Notes: generated by a model not told the origin, from the letters alone. A stretch of DNA of 64,000 bases from Phycisphaeraceae bacterium (GCA_029260715.1 JAJDCS010000013.1:1-64000); one strand, 5' to 3'; shown: positions 44,501 through 53,381, counted from the stretch's first letter. A program made the numbers and translations.

Positions 44501-45925
44501 CAGGTCGCCGCTGTTGTCCCACTGCGAGCCCGTTACCGTGGCCGTGCCGGTGGAGCCTGAGTTAAAGGCGAGATAGCCGGTGGTATTATTCACCGCGCCG
44601 CCGTCTTCGATGTTCAGCGTGCCCGTGCCATTTGAGCCGATGATCAACTCGTCGCTGTTATTCCACTGCGAGCCCGTACCCATGACCGTCGCTGTGCCGT
44701 TGGAGCCAAAGCCCAAGCCTAGAACCCCGTGGGTGCTACTCACGACGCCGCCAGCTTCGATGTTCAGCACGCCGATACCACGATTGCTGACTACTAACCA
44801 GCTGTTGTTATTCCACTGTGAGCCCACCCCTGTCACCGTCGCTGTACCGTTGGAGCCTGGGTTAAAGGCGACATAGCCGGTGGTATTATTCACCACGCCG
44901 CCGTCTTCAATGTTCAGCGTGCCCGTGCCAGAGGAGCCGACGGCTAACAATTTGCTATTATTCCACTGCGAGCCTGTCCCCGCGACGGTCGCGGTGCCGA
45001 TGGTGCCGGAGCGCTCGCCGAGGGTACCGACAGAATTACTCACCACACCACCGGCTTCGATGTTCAGCGTGCCCGTGCCAAAACTGCCGACGACCAGGTC
45101 ATGGTTGTTATTCCACTGTGAGCCCACATCCGTGACCGTCACCGTGCCGTTAGAGCCGGAAAAAAAACCAATAAATCCCCCGTATGAGAAAGCCGCCGTG
45201 CCGTTGGCAATCGTCAGCGTGCCAGCGCCGCGGTAGCCGGCCCCCAGAGAGGTTATGTTGGTGGGGTCTGAGGCGTTAATATTGAATGTGATGTTTTGGC
45301 CCGGCAGCGCGTTCAATACCTTCTGCTGCGGGAGGCCGTTGGGCGTGTCAAGGATCAGGTCGAAATCGCTGATCAGTGTGTCTGTGTTGATCGTGCCCGT
45401 GCCCAGCAGTTCGCCGGACGATGCCAGCAAACCCGACGTGTTCAAAGTGCCGTTGCTGAAATTGATCGTGCCGCTGCTACCGGAGAAGCGGCCCGTCCAG
45501 GTATTTAGCGCGACATTGACCACACCGCCGTTTTCGATGTTCAGCGTGCCTGTGCCCAACCAGCCGACATTCAGGTCACCGCCAGTATTCCACTGCGAGC
45601 CAGCGCCTGTTACCGTTGCGGTGCCGTTTGAGCCTGGTATGTGACCGAGAATAGCTGCTCTACTAAAGTTACTACTTGCCACACTGCCAGCATCAATACT
45701 CAGCGTGCCTGCGCCGGCGTTGCCGACGGTCAGCCCAATGCTCAGGTTCCACGGGTCGCTGCCGTCGTGGGTGGGGTTGACATCACCATTGGCGGTGATG
45801 TCCGCGTGGGCGGGGCTTAGGGCTACAACGAAGACCGCGGTGAGCGTGGTGAAAGCCAGCACGCATGCCAGCCTGTGATTAACGTGTAAACCTGCCCGTG
45901 ACAGTGAGACAAAGTCGATATGCAT
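41579..45925 (-). CDS. Giant T5SS/PEP-CTERM-associated repeat protein
   Basis: 1,448 residues with a signal peptide ending SPAHA near residue 41. The body holds sixteen 50-residue repeats of the form GSQWNNSGDLxVGxxGTGTLN, then IEDGGVVSN...GSSGTATVTG, the T5SS/PEP-CTERM-associated repeat. A larger block (NTWTGRFSGSSGTINFSNGT through ASDPxNxxxLGAxYRGxGTL) occurs twice, exactly 1,068 bp apart. Residues from about 1140 match the end of the protein at 896-6013, including two dockerin-like GDANLDGTVNGLDLL repeats (from about 1353). The end is VPEPST, a hydrophobic helix and IRRRAA, a PEP-CTERM signal. Likely a surface beta-solenoid. Confidence 0.9.
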   Translation of the reverse strand: MHIDFVSLSRAGLHVNHRLACVLAFTTLTAVFVVALSPAHADITANGDVNPTHDGSDPWNLSIGLTVGNAGAGTLSIDAGSVASSNFSRAAILGHIPGSNGTATVTGAGSQWNTGGDLNVGWLGTGTLNIENGGVVNVALNTWTGRFSGSSGTINFSNGTLNTSGLLASSGELLGTGTINTDTLISDFDLILDTPNGLPQQKVLNALPGQNITFNINASDPTNITSLGAGYRGAGTLTIANGTAAFSYGGFIGFFSGSNGTVTVTDVGSQWNNNHDLVVGSFGTGTLNIEAGGVVSNSVGTLGERSGTIGTATVAGTGSQWNNSKLLAVGSSGTGTLNIEDGGVVNNTTGYVAFNPGSNGTATVTGVGSQWNNNSWLVVSNRGIGVLNIEAGGVVSSTHGVLGLGFGSNGTATVMGTGSQWNNSDELIIGSNGTGTLNIEDGGAVNNTTGYLAFNSGSTGTATVTGSQWDNSGDLEVGSSGTGTLNIENGGVVNVGGNTWTGRFSGSSGTINFSNGTLNTSGLLASPGELPGTGTINTPTLVSDIDLIFDAANGLQQQKVLSSLPGQNITININASDPANTSALGASYRGVGTLTIADGTAIFSGEGFLGYHPGSNGTATVTGTGSQWNSSDDLHVGRAGTGTLNIQAGGLVSNVDGFLGYNTGSSGTATVTGADSQWNSSSHLYVGFSGTGVLNIENGSVVSVAVGVLGYNTGSSGTATVTGAGSQWNNTGNLQVGRDGTGTLNIQDGGVVSNYNGILGYFSGSTGTATVTGAGSQWNNSGDLFVGDSGTGVLNIEAGGVVSNDDGILGFFSGSTGTVTVTGAGSQWNNSGDLEISRSGTGTLNIQDGGVVSSNRGFIGYNSGTNGVATVTGTGSQWNNSSALVIGDVGTGVLNIQAGGVVGNGIGFLGAATGSSGTATVTGAGSQWNNNGRLEVANAGMGVLNIEAGGVVSSDESILGDQPGSSGTATVMGVGSQWNNNGFLILGNNAGTGMLNIEDSGVVSSVTGILGNVSGSSGTAMVTGAGSQWNNSGDLEVGRGGTGTLNIQNGGVVSNSTGVLGSSLISVSGTATATVTGVGSQWNNSGNLQFDGGTLTVVAGGAVSVAGTTNLYRPGSALTVDGGTFTTGTLSGGTNHTIALSNPTGGIALTVGGGNFDGTITDAAGGPGGIAKTGDDTLILTGDNTYSGPTAIVGGTLLANNTTGSATGTGAVVVLNSGTLGGTGSVAGSVFVRDGGTLAPGASVGALGIGGTPGVGFVAGSTLAVELAGSGGVAGTDFDQVTVTNHVSLDGTLDIALLGGFTPDYFDEFEIIAAGGRSGEFDQINGAFINADMTLAPVYDHDGNIGLTLVAALPGDANLDGTVNGLDLLAQQANLFSGDEWAQGDFNLDGTVNGLDLLIWQSHLFDSVPIPGAGSASPAANTLAVPEPSTAVLIGCLGCMGLIRRRAA

Positions 45926-46008
45926 CGTCTATCCTTGTTTTTCACCTTAGGGTTGTGTTTCGTCCGTCAGAAATGGCGTCCCTTCTCCGAGCAAAAAATG
46001 ATTTTTTA

Positions 46009-46014
46009 ATTATA
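46009..46014 (-). promoter_or_regulatory. Possible -10 box for the second giant repeat-protein gene
   Basis: TATAAT on the minus strand, 84 nt before the start codon, in an AT-rich 180-bp divergent gap. No good -35 at 16-18 bp, so it is a weak candidate. Confidence 0.3.
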
Positions 46015-46124
46015 CAGCGCACCGCTCGATCTTGCGCTACGAATTTTCAACTTTTTAATGATTAAATCAGGGTGTTTACTTAGTATCCTGTTGTCAAAGC
46101 CTGACTTTGCGTATGCTTACGCCC

Positions 46125-47633
46125 ATGGCACAAGCAACCGATGAACTGATCCGATTCGTAGACCGTTGGAAGACGCGAAAAATCGTTGTCGTGGGCGACT
46201 TTATGCTCGACCGCTACACGTACGGCAACGCCCAGCGGCTTAGTCCAGATGCGCCCGTGCCGGTCTTAGCCACGCAACGGGCCGAGGACCACCCCGGCGG
46301 CGCCGCCAACGTCTGCTTGGACTTGCTGGCGCTTCGGTGCAAGGTGGCGTGCGTGGGCGTGGTGGGTCAAGACGACACCGCCAAGCGGCTCAACGCGGCG
46401 CTCAAAAAAGCGGGGTGCGACACGTCCGGGCTGATCGACGCGCCCGACCGGCCCACGACCGTGAAGCACAACTTCATCGGCCTGGCCCAGCACCGCCACC
46501 CCCAGAAGATGTTCCGCGTCGACGAAGAGAGCCGCGAGCCGATCGGCGCCAAGCTCACCGAGCGTTTGTTGGCCAAGGCCCGCAGCCAACTCAGGGGCGC
46601 CGCGGCGTTGTGTCTAGAGGACTACAACAAGGGCGTGCTCACCGATGGGCTGTGCCGGTCATTGATCGCGTTGGCTAAGAAGTTGGGCATCCCCGTGTTG
46701 GTCGACCCCGCAGCCATCACCGACTACCACAAATACCGCGGTGCCACGTGTATCACACCCAACCGCACCGAGGCCGCCCTAGCCACCGGCACCGCCCTAA
46801 ACGGCGACGACGAGCAGCAGCGCCGCCGCAACACACTGAAAATGGGCAAAGCCCTGACGCGGCAATTAAGCCTTCAAGCCCTGGTGCTCACGCTCGACAA
46901 GCAGGGCGCGCTGCTAATGGAAAAGGGCAAGCCGCCGGTGATGGTGCCCACGCAGGCCAGGTCGGTTTACGACGTGACCGGGGCTGGCGACATGGTGCTG
47001 GCGATGCTGGCTGGGGCGCTTGCCAACGGGGCGGACTGGCGTACGGCTGTGGAGCTAGCCAACACCGCGGCCGGGCTGGAGGTCGAGAAGTTCGGCGTGG
47101 TGCCGATCGAGCTGGACGAGGTGCTGCTTAGCTTGCTTCGCCAGCAGCACGAAGAACTGGGCAAGGTGCGCACGCTCGACCAGCTCTTGGGGGAGTTGGC
47201 CGCGTACCGCAAGCAGGGCAGGCGTATTGCGTTCACCAACGGCTGCTTCGACATCCTGCACGCGGGGCACATCAGCTACCTGCGCGCCGCGCGCCAGGCG
47301 GGTGATCTGTTGGTCATCGGGTTAAACAGCGACCGCTCGATCAAACGGATCAAGGGCGAGGGCCGCCCGGTCAACTCGGAGGCCGACCGGGTGATGGTCC
47401 TTAGCGAGCTTGAGAGCATCGACTACATCGCCGTGTTCGACGAGGACACGCCCGTGAAGCTGCTCAAGGCGATTCGACCCGACGTTCTGGTCAAGGGCGC
47501 CGACTACCGTCGCGACCAGGTGGTGGGCGGTGATTTTGTCGAGTCGTACGGCGGGCGGGTCGAGCTGGTGAAGCTGGTGCGCGGCCGCAGCACCACGAAC
47601 ATCATCCAGAAAATCTCAGGTAAGAGCCGCTAG
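46125..47633 (+). CDS. hldE: Bifunctional heptose-7-phosphate kinase / heptose-1-phosphate adenylyltransferase
   Basis: About 502 residues. Residues 1-330 are a PfkB-family sugar kinase (VVGDFMLDRYTYGNAQRLSP, GGAANVCLDLLAL, and the GAGD motif in VTGAGDMVLAMLAG). Residues about 360-502 are a cytidylyltransferase-like domain with FTNGCFDILHAGHISYL. Together they make ADP-heptose for lipopolysaccharide core or other glycans. The full two-domain fusion is present as in E. coli HldE. ATG 46125 is my choice; 46113 is also in frame and neither has a strong ribosome site. Confidence 0.92.
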   Translation: MAQATDELIRFVDRWKTRKIVVVGDFMLDRYTYGNAQRLSPDAPVPVLATQRAEDHPGGAANVCLDLLALRCKVACVGVVGQDDTAKRLNAALKKAGCDTSGLIDAPDRPTTVKHNFIGLAQHRHPQKMFRVDEESREPIGAKLTERLLAKARSQLRGAAALCLEDYNKGVLTDGLCRSLIALAKKLGIPVLVDPAAITDYHKYRGATCITPNRTEAALATGTALNGDDEQQRRRNTLKMGKALTRQLSLQALVLTLDKQGALLMEKGKPPVMVPTQARSVYDVTGAGDMVLAMLAGALANGADWRTAVELANTAAGLEVEKFGVVPIELDEVLLSLLRQQHEELGKVRTLDQLLGELAAYRKQGRRIAFTNGCFDILHAGHISYLRAARQAGDLLVIGLNSDRSIKRIKGEGRPVNSEADRVMVLSELESIDYIAVFDEDTPVKLLKAIRPDVLVKGADYRRDQVVGGDFVESYGGRVELVKLVRGRSTTNIIQKISGKSR

Positions 47634-47900
47634 CCCGGCCGAACCCCCGGAGCCACAAGTAGCGGTTGTCTCTATTGGGGCGGTCGATCCGGCAGGCTAA
47701 GCGGGGTAAAAGCCGCAAGCCAGGCGGACCTGCACGCCGGTAACACGCCCTTATCAACGAAATATTGATCCCACGGTGCCGCCCGCTGGCCCAAGCGCGA
47801 CGGCGGGGTACATATAGTCGTACCCCCGCCCTGCGCGTAGCAGTGCGGTCATTTTGTAGACGTAAACCGAGGGAAAAAAAGGAAGGAAGGGAGAGAGACG

Positions 47901-48623
47901 ATGAGAGCAGAGAAATTGTTAAAAGCAGCCGCGTTGGCGGCGGTCGGCGTGGCGCTGGCCGGCCAGCAGGCGCAAGCCGTCCCGTCGTTGCTGTTGAGCA
48001 CCGACGCGGTGGTGGACCCCAACGCGCCCGGGCCGAACACCGTGGTGATCACCGACGGCGCCTTGAACGACATGATCGGTGACGCCGGGATCATTGGCTA
48101 TTTCGGGACACTGGGGAACTTCACCATCAACATGACCACCGGGCTGACCAAGCCGGCGATCGGCGACGAGGACGCGCCACTGATGGACATTATCTCCTTC
48201 AACTCCACGAGCAATAGCAACAGCGGCGGCACGCTGACGGTCATGTTCACCGACACGGGCTTCACCTCCACGGACCCGTTGACCTACATGAGCAGCATCG
48301 GCGGGACCACCTCCGGCGAGCTGACCTACCAGACCTACCGCGACGAGAGCAACACGGCCTTTGGCATGTCCTCGCTCTTGGCGGATATGGGCCCGTTGAT
48401 GGGTTCGCCGTTTGCGTTCAGCGCCGACCAGCGCACGAAGATCGCATCGGTGATGGACCCTTTCTCGCTGACCATGGTGATCACGATCGACCATGCTCAT
48501 GAGAATATGAACACGAGCTTTGACGCTGAGCTGCGTGGCAGCAACCCGGAGCCTGTGACGGCTGCGTTGTCTGTCATGGGGATGGCGGGGCTGCTGTCGA
48601 GCGTGCGTCGCCGCAGAGCCTGA
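47901..48623 (+). CDS. Small PEP-CTERM-like exported protein
   Basis: 240 residues. The signal peptide is KLLKAAALAAVGVALAGQQAQA. The mature part is Thr/Ser-rich with beta-strand pattern and no known domain. The end, NPEPVTAALSVMGMAGLLSSVRRRR, is a degenerate PEP-CTERM signal: PEP, hydrophobic helix, basic tail. A long purine tract GGAAGGAAGGGAGAGAG just before ATG 47901 is an unusually strong ribosome site. The 267-bp gap upstream shows no gene. A hairpin terminator follows. Confidence 0.75.
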   Translation: MRAEKLLKAAALAAVGVALAGQQAQAVPSLLLSTDAVVDPNAPGPNTVVITDGALNDMIGDAGIIGYFGTLGNFTINMTTGLTKPAIGDEDAPLMDIISFNSTSNSNSGGTLTVMFTDTGFTSTDPLTYMSSIGGTTSGELTYQTYRDESNTAFGMSSLLADMGPLMGSPFAFSADQRTKIASVMDPFSLTMVITIDHAHENMNTSFDAELRGSNPEPVTAALSVMGMAGLLSSVRRRRA

Positions 48624-48674
48624 TCGGCAACACGATCGCCGCTTCACGCAAGCGGTAAATGAATATCGCGTTCC

Positions 48675-48705
48675 AAAGACCCGCGGCTTGCCGCGGGTCT
48701 TTTTA
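48675..48705 (+). terminator. Rho-independent terminator after the PEP-CTERM-like gene
   Basis: AAAGACCCGCGG-CTTG-CCGCGGGTCTTTTT: a perfect 12-bp stem and T-run. Its right edge touches the stop codon of the convergent TPR gene, so it probably serves both. Confidence 0.9.
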
Positions 48706-49842
48706 TTTAGTGGTGGTGTTCGTCGCCGGCTGCAATGCGGCTTGCTCAAGCACCGCCCGTAATTCTTGAACCTCGGGCGCTTGGGGTCGCAGGCGGGTCA
48801 GCGTGGCTAAGTGCGCTCGGGCGGCCTCAACGTCGTTTGCCTTGAGACGCCAGCTCGTCGCCATCGCGACCAGCCGCCACCGCGTAGGGTTGGCTGCGGC
48901 TGCCTGCTCGTACAACTGGGCCGCCCGGTCCGGTTGATCGAGCATGGACCAGCACGTCGCCATATCCGCCATGACCTGCGGCTGGGCGCGCTGATCGGGT
49001 GTGAGGCTTTCAAGGGTCAGCAGCGCCTCTTGGGGTCGGTTGTCGCGCAGGAGCAGCTTGGTTTGGTGTCGCAGGTACTGCACCCGCTTGGCAGGCTCGG
49101 ACACGGGGGTGTGCTCCACCGCTTTTTGGGTCTGCGCCAGCGCCAGGGTGATCTTATTCTGCTGGGCGTAGAGCTGCGCCAGCGCCGCGTAGGCTTCGTG
49201 CATCGACGAGTCGGCGCGCAAGGCGGCAAGCAACTCGTTGCGCGCCTGTTCGTCTTGGCGCTGGCGCAGGTAGACCTGCGCCAGGTGCAACCGGTATCGC
49301 GGGTTCGCCGGGGCCAGCCCCACAGCCATCGAGTAGTGGCGGACGGCGTCATTAAGCCGGTCGAGCTTGTAAGCCAGTGTCCCCGCCAGCAATTGGACCT
49401 CGGGCTGCTGGCCGTCCAATTCCAGGCTGAGGTTGAACTGCTCGTAGGCCTGCTCGTATTGCTCGTCGTGGATCATCGCTTGAGCGAGAAGTATCCGCCC
49501 TTGGGCGTACTTCGGGTAGCGCTCAACAAATCGTTGGATTTCCGTGATCAGATGGTCGGTTTGGCCTTTCTTCGAGGCCAGTTGATTGAATTGTTCTTGG
49601 AGTTGTTGCAGTTCCACGCGCGCTGCGGGCTCGTCCCATACATCGGGGCCGGCGTCCTGCTCCGCGTCTCGCTCACGCATCCACTTGCCCTGCAGCCCCC
49701 AGTAGCTGACCGATGCCGTCCCAGCCACGGCACCGAGCAACAGCATCACCGCGACAACCCACGCGCCGCGGGGCGATCCGGCACGCCCCGGTGGTGTGTC
49801 GTGTTGTTTATCAGAGCCAGGCGGCTGTGGGGTCGAATCCAT
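48703..49842 (-). CDS. Membrane-anchored TPR-repeat protein
   Basis: 379 residues from ATG 49842; the open frame extends further to 50184 but that part overlaps the divergent pterin gene and lacks family features. A Pro/Gly-rich cytoplasmic start is followed by one membrane helix (about 27-47) and a helical periplasmic region. Repeated 34-residue TPR units show W/Y-G-Y-P pattern (AQAMIHDEQYEQAYEQFNLS, NDAVRHYSMAVGLAPANPRY, HEAYAALAQLYAQQ, RAAQLYEQAAAANPTRWRLV). It is a protein-binding scaffold with unknown partner. Confidence 0.82.
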   Translation of the reverse strand: MDSTPQPPGSDKQHDTPPGRAGSPRGAWVVAVMLLLGAVAGTASVSYWGLQGKWMRERDAEQDAGPDVWDEPAARVELQQLQEQFNQLASKKGQTDHLITEIQRFVERYPKYAQGRILLAQAMIHDEQYEQAYEQFNLSLELDGQQPEVQLLAGTLAYKLDRLNDAVRHYSMAVGLAPANPRYRLHLAQVYLRQRQDEQARNELLAALRADSSMHEAYAALAQLYAQQNKITLALAQTQKAVEHTPVSEPAKRVQYLRHQTKLLLRDNRPQEALLTLESLTPDQRAQPQVMADMATCWSMLDQPDRAAQLYEQAAAANPTRWRLVAMATSWRLKANDVEAARAHLATLTRLRPQAPEVQELRAVLEQAALQPATNTTTK

Positions 49843-49938
49843 ATGAACCAGCGTAGCGGATCGCCACGATCGGGCAATCCGCTTGCCTAGCACGCCGCCG
49901 CGCTTCGCTGAGCATTGTGCGTACAATTCAGACCAACC

Positions 49939-50760
49939 ATGATCCGCCTCACACGAACTGTGCGATTTTGCCTCAACGGGCCGCCCGCGACCGATGGCGG
50001 CCATGCCCCCACGCCGCCCAGGCACAACGGGTTTTCCGCGTGGCCTCCCATGCGCGGGTTGGGGCGGTTTTATCAGTTGCACGTGAGCTGCGCGGGGCAC
50101 GCCGACCCCACGACCGGGTACTTCATCAGCATCAAGCACATCGACAAAGCCGTCGCCCAGCACGCGGTTCCCTACTTGGACCAACTCATTAACACCACCG
50201 CCGTGACCGCGGCCGTGCCCATGGGCCGGCTCATGGCTACGCTGATCGACCGCCTCGGGCCACCGCTAGACCACACGGTCGCGGCCGTACAATTAGACCT
50301 CGCCCCGTATTACTGGCTGACGATCGAGAGCAACGACATGCAACACGTGACCATCCACCAGCACTACGAGTTCTCCGCTTCGCACCGGCTGCACGTGCCC
50401 GCCATGGGCGACGACGACAACCGCAGTGTTTTCGGCAAGTGCAACAACCCGTCCGGCCACGGCCACAACTACCAGATCAAAGTCGCCGTGCGCGCCCCGA
50501 TCGACCCGCGGGGGCACGCCACACCCGTTGAGCGGATCGACGCGTTGATCGACGAAGCCGTCCTCCAAAAACTCGACCACAAGCACCTCAACGTTGACGT
50601 GCCCCAATTCGCCGACCTCAACCCCACGGTCGAAAACATCGCACAGGTTATCTACGGCATGATCCAGCCACGGATTGGGGAACTGGGCGTGGAGCTGCGC
50701 GACGTGAGCGTCTGGGAAACCGGCAAGACGGTCTGCGTCTACAGCGGCGACAAAACCTAA
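49939..50760 (+). CDS. 6-pyruvoyltetrahydropterin synthase with degenerate N-terminal copy
   Basis: 273 residues, twice the usual length. The C-terminal half is a complete PTPS domain: zinc ligands His149, His174 and His176, catalytic Cys168 in FGKCNNPSGHGHNY, LDHKHLNVDVPQFAD and a late Glu260. FGKCNN...GHGHNY is nearly the animal PTPS motif. The N-terminal half resembles a second copy (HVSCAGHADPTTGYFISIKH) but lacks the HGHNY zinc site, so it is probably structural. The product would be 6-pyruvoyltetrahydropterin. A pteridine reductase-like gene lies downstream, suggesting tetrahydropterin synthesis. Confidence 0.85.
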   Translation: MIRLTRTVRFCLNGPPATDGGHAPTPPRHNGFSAWPPMRGLGRFYQLHVSCAGHADPTTGYFISIKHIDKAVAQHAVPYLDQLINTTAVTAAVPMGRLMATLIDRLGPPLDHTVAAVQLDLAPYYWLTIESNDMQHVTIHQHYEFSASHRLHVPAMGDDDNRSVFGKCNNPSGHGHNYQIKVAVRAPIDPRGHATPVERIDALIDEAVLQKLDHKHLNVDVPQFADLNPTVENIAQVIYGMIQPRIGELGVELRDVSVWETGKTVCVYSGDKT

Positions 50761-50792
50761 ACCGGGCCACCCGGCACGCTACAATTCTTTTC

Positions 50793-51032
50793 ATGGATTC
50801 CGACACCACACTGCCGATCAAGTTTGCGCTTTTGGCACTGCTGGTATTAAGCCTCAGCCTAGCCGGCATAATGTTGATGTGGCAGTTGCTGCGCTTGTGG
50901 CGGCGTCACGATCGCCGCCACGGGGCCCATAGCAAGGCCCGCAAACCGCTGCCCGATGCCTGGCAAGCGGCGGGGCACCGCTTGGAGAAAAAAATCGATT
51001 CGTTAACCGACAACGACCGACGCGACACATGA
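50793..51032 (+). CDS. Small single-pass membrane protein
   Basis: 79 residues. One helix (about 10-33, FALLALLVLSLSLAGIMLMW) is followed by a basic tail rich in Arg and His. Its stop codon overlaps the start of the SDR gene (ATGA), so translation is coupled. Position between the PTPS and SDR genes suggests an accessory role. The family is not recognised. Confidence 0.65.
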   Translation: MDSDTTLPIKFALLALLVLSLSLAGIMLMWQLLRLWRRHDRRHGAHSKARKPLPDAWQAAGHRLEKKIDSLTDNDRRDT

Positions 51033-51808
51033 CCGACGCGACACAAGACAACCCGCTAGCCGGCAAAGCCGCGCTGATCACCGGCGGCGCCAAGCGGCTT
51101 GGCCGTGCCATCGCCCTGGGGCTAGCGCAGGCGGGCATGGACGTGGCCGTTACCTTCAACACCAGCCGCGACGAGGCCAAGCAGACTTGCGAACAAATCC
51201 AGCGGTTGGGCCGCCGGGCGCTGGCGGTCAGCGCCGACTTGGCCGACCCCGCCGCCGCCGACGATATCCACGACGCCGTGATGGGAAAATTCAACCGGAT
51301 CGACGCGCTGGTGAATAACGCAAGTGTGTACGACCCCTCTCCCATCGGCACGATCACCGCCGACGGGTTTAGCCGTGTGATGGCTGTCAACACATGCGCC
51401 CCGCTGCTGCTGATCCAGCGGTTCGCCTCCGCTTTGTCCGCGAATTACCACGAGGGCGACCCCGCCACAGCCGGGCGCATCGTGAACCTGATCGACACCC
51501 ACGTGCTGGGTCAGCCGCACCGGGGTTACGCTGCCTACAACGCGTCCAAAGCCGCGTTAACAGAGATCACCATGACAGGGGCGGTTGAGCTGGCGCCGGG
51601 TATCACCGTTAACGCGATTGCCCCCGGGGTGATCGCTTGGCCGCAGTCCTCAACGCCCCAGCAACGCAAGCAGTACCTGACCCGCGTGCCGCTGAACCGT
51701 GAGGGCACGCTTGAAGAGGTGGCTGCCGCCGTTGTTTTTTTGGTCCGAGACGCGGGCTACTGCACGGGCCAGATCATCAGGTTAGACGGCGGCAGGCTCT
51801 TGGGGTAG
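51029..51808 (+). CDS. Pteridine reductase-like short-chain dehydrogenase
   Basis: 259 residues. The Rossmann motif is TGGAKRLGRAIA (18-29); the Arg in TGxxxRLG favours NADPH. NNAS is present at 97-100. The catalytic pair is Tyr170/Lys174 in YNASK. The position usually held by the SDR serine is Asp156 (NLIDTHVL), as in trypanosomatid pteridine reductase PTR1, where an Asp sits there. PGVIAWP matches the PTR1/FolM region. It would reduce biopterin- or monapterin-type pterins. Adjacent PTPS supports this. Confidence 0.83.
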   Translation: MTDATQDNPLAGKAALITGGAKRLGRAIALGLAQAGMDVAVTFNTSRDEAKQTCEQIQRLGRRALAVSADLADPAAADDIHDAVMGKFNRIDALVNNASVYDPSPIGTITADGFSRVMAVNTCAPLLLIQRFASALSANYHEGDPATAGRIVNLIDTHVLGQPHRGYAAYNASKAALTEITMTGAVELAPGITVNAIAPGVIAWPQSSTPQQRKQYLTRVPLNREGTLEEVAAAVVFLVRDAGYCTGQIIRLDGGRLLG

Positions 51809-51907
51809 AGGCAAGGCGTTATACGCATCTGGGTTAATTCGTGATCGTGGGAAATCGAGAAGAGACCGCTTCCTCACGGTCGCGGCTCGTAGCGGGCGAT
51901 ATATTGC

Positions 51908-51938
51908 AAAAAACAGACCCGGCGGTTGGCCGGGCCTG
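51908..51938 (-). terminator. Rho-independent terminator of glnA
   Basis: On the minus strand CAGGCCCGGC-CAACC-GCCGGGTCTG followed by TTTTTT. It lies 31 bp after the glnA stop codon. Confidence 0.85.
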
Positions 51939-51968
51939 CTTGTGAATCTGTTTTGTGAACCACGCGGT

Positions 51969-53381
51969 TTAGATGTCGAAGTACATGCAGAACTCGAACG
52001 GGTGAGGCCGCATGCGTAGGGCCTGGACTTCGTTGTCTCGCTTGTACTTGATCCAGTAGTGGATGACGTCTTCGGTGAAGACGCCGCCTTCGAGCAGGAA
52101 CTTGTGGTCGCGTTCCAGTTCGTTGAGCGCCTCGGCCAGGTCGACCGGCGCCGAGCCGATGGCCTCGTACTCCTCGGGCTCCAGGTCGTACAGGTCCTTG
52201 TCGAGCGGCTGGCCGGGGTCGATCTTGTGCTTGATGCCGTCGATCGCGGCCATGAGCAAGGCCGAGAACGCCAGGTACGGGTTGCAAGAGGCGTCGGGGC
52301 AGCGGAACTCAATACGCTTGGTCTTGGGGTTGTCCTGGTACATGGGGATGCGGATGGCCGCCGAGCGGTTGCGCGAGGAGTAAACCAGGTTGACCGGCGC
52401 CTCGAACCCGGGCACCAGCCGCTTGAAGCTGTTGGTGGTGGGGTTGGTCAACGCGATCAGCGCCCGTGCGTGCTTGAGGATGCCGCCGATGGCGTACAGC
52501 CCCAGGTCGCTTAGCCCGGCGTACTTCTTGCCGGCCATCAGCGGCTTGCCCGCTTTCCACAGCGACAGGTGCGTGTGCATGCCCGATCCGTTGTCCTGGA
52601 ACAGTGGCTTGGGCATGAAGGTAACGACCTTGCCATGCCGCGCTGCGACGTTCTTGACGATGTACTTGTAGTACATGCACGTGTCGGCCATATGGACCAA
52701 CTCTTGGAACCGCAGGTCGATCTCCGCCTGGCCGCCCGTGGCGACCTCGTGGTGGTGACACTCGACGGGGATGCCCATCTGCAGCATCACGTCGACCATC
52801 TCGGCGCGGATGTTGACGCCGGTATCCATCGGGGCGCAGGGGAAGTAGCCTTCCTTGAGGCGGACCTGGTAGCCGAGGTTGGACGGGTCCTGCTTGCCGC
52901 GGTTCCAGACGCCCTCGTAGGAGTCGACCATGTACCCGGCTTTGTTGACGGTCTGGTCGTACCAGACGTTGTCGAAGATAAAGAACTCCAACTCCGGGCC
53001 GAAGTAGGCCGTGTCGGCGATCTTCGTGTGCTGGAGGTACGACACCGCTTTGCGCGCCACGGAGCGTGGGTCGCGGGAGTATTCTTTTTTGGTGATCGGG
53101 TCTTTGATGTCGCAGATCAGTGACAGCGTCGGGTGTTGAAGGAACGGGTCGATCTTGGCCGTGTCCGACACGGGGACCAGCAGCATGTCCGACTCATTGA
53201 TCGCTTGCCACCCGCGGATGGACGAGCCATCGAACCCGAACCCGTCGATGAAGCTCTGCTCGGTCAGCTCACTAGAGGGGTAGGTCGTGTGTTGCCACAG
53301 GCCGGGGAAGTCCATGAACCGGCAGTCAACGAACTCAATGTGCTTGCTCTTGATCAGTTGGAGAACCTGTTTCGGTGTCAT
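51969..53381 (-). CDS. glnA: Glutamine synthetase type I
   Basis: 470 residues from ATG 53381, preferred because AAAAGGG lies about 8-9 nt upstream; an ATG at 53411 adds ten residues. It joins ammonia and glutamate using ATP. GSI motifs: [10 protein letters not shown], the metal-binding [17 protein letters not shown], the nucleotide-site region [18 protein letters not shown] and [20 protein letters not shown] has the tyrosine that is adenylylated in GSI-beta enzymes, so activity may be controlled by adenylylation. The gene stands alone. Confidence 0.97.
   Translation of the reverse strand: MTPKQVLQLIKSKHIEFVDCRFMDFPGLWQHTTYPSSELTEQSFIDGFGFDGSSIRGWQAINESDMLLVPVSDTAKIDPFLQHPTLSLICDIKDPITKKEYSRDPRSVARKAVSYLQHTKIADTAYFGPELEFFIFDNVWYDQTVNKAGYMVDSYEGVWNRGKQDPSNLGYQVRLKEGYFPCAPMDTGVNIRAEMVDVMLQMGIPVECHHHEVATGGQAEIDLRFQELVHMADTCMYYKYIVKNVAARHGKVVTFMPKPLFQDNGSGMHTHLSLWKAGKPLMAGKKYAGLSDLGLYAIGGILKHARALIALTNPTTNSFKRLVPGFEAPVNLVYSSRNRSAAIRIPMYQDNPKTKRIEFRCPDASCNPYLAFSALLMAAIDGIKHKIDPGQPLDKDLYDLEPEEYEAIGSAPVDLAEALNELERDHKFLLEGGVFTEDVIHYWIKYKRDNEVQALRMRPHPFEFCMYFDI

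Noticed and set aside
42540-45640. Regularly spaced repeats that might suggest a CRISPR array
   Set aside because: The period is 150 bp, the repeats stay in one reading frame and encode the QWNN protein repeats. No cas genes are present.
49843-50184. Upstream extension of the TPR gene
   Set aside because: It lies opposite the PTPS gene, and the membrane-anchor start at 49842 is complete.
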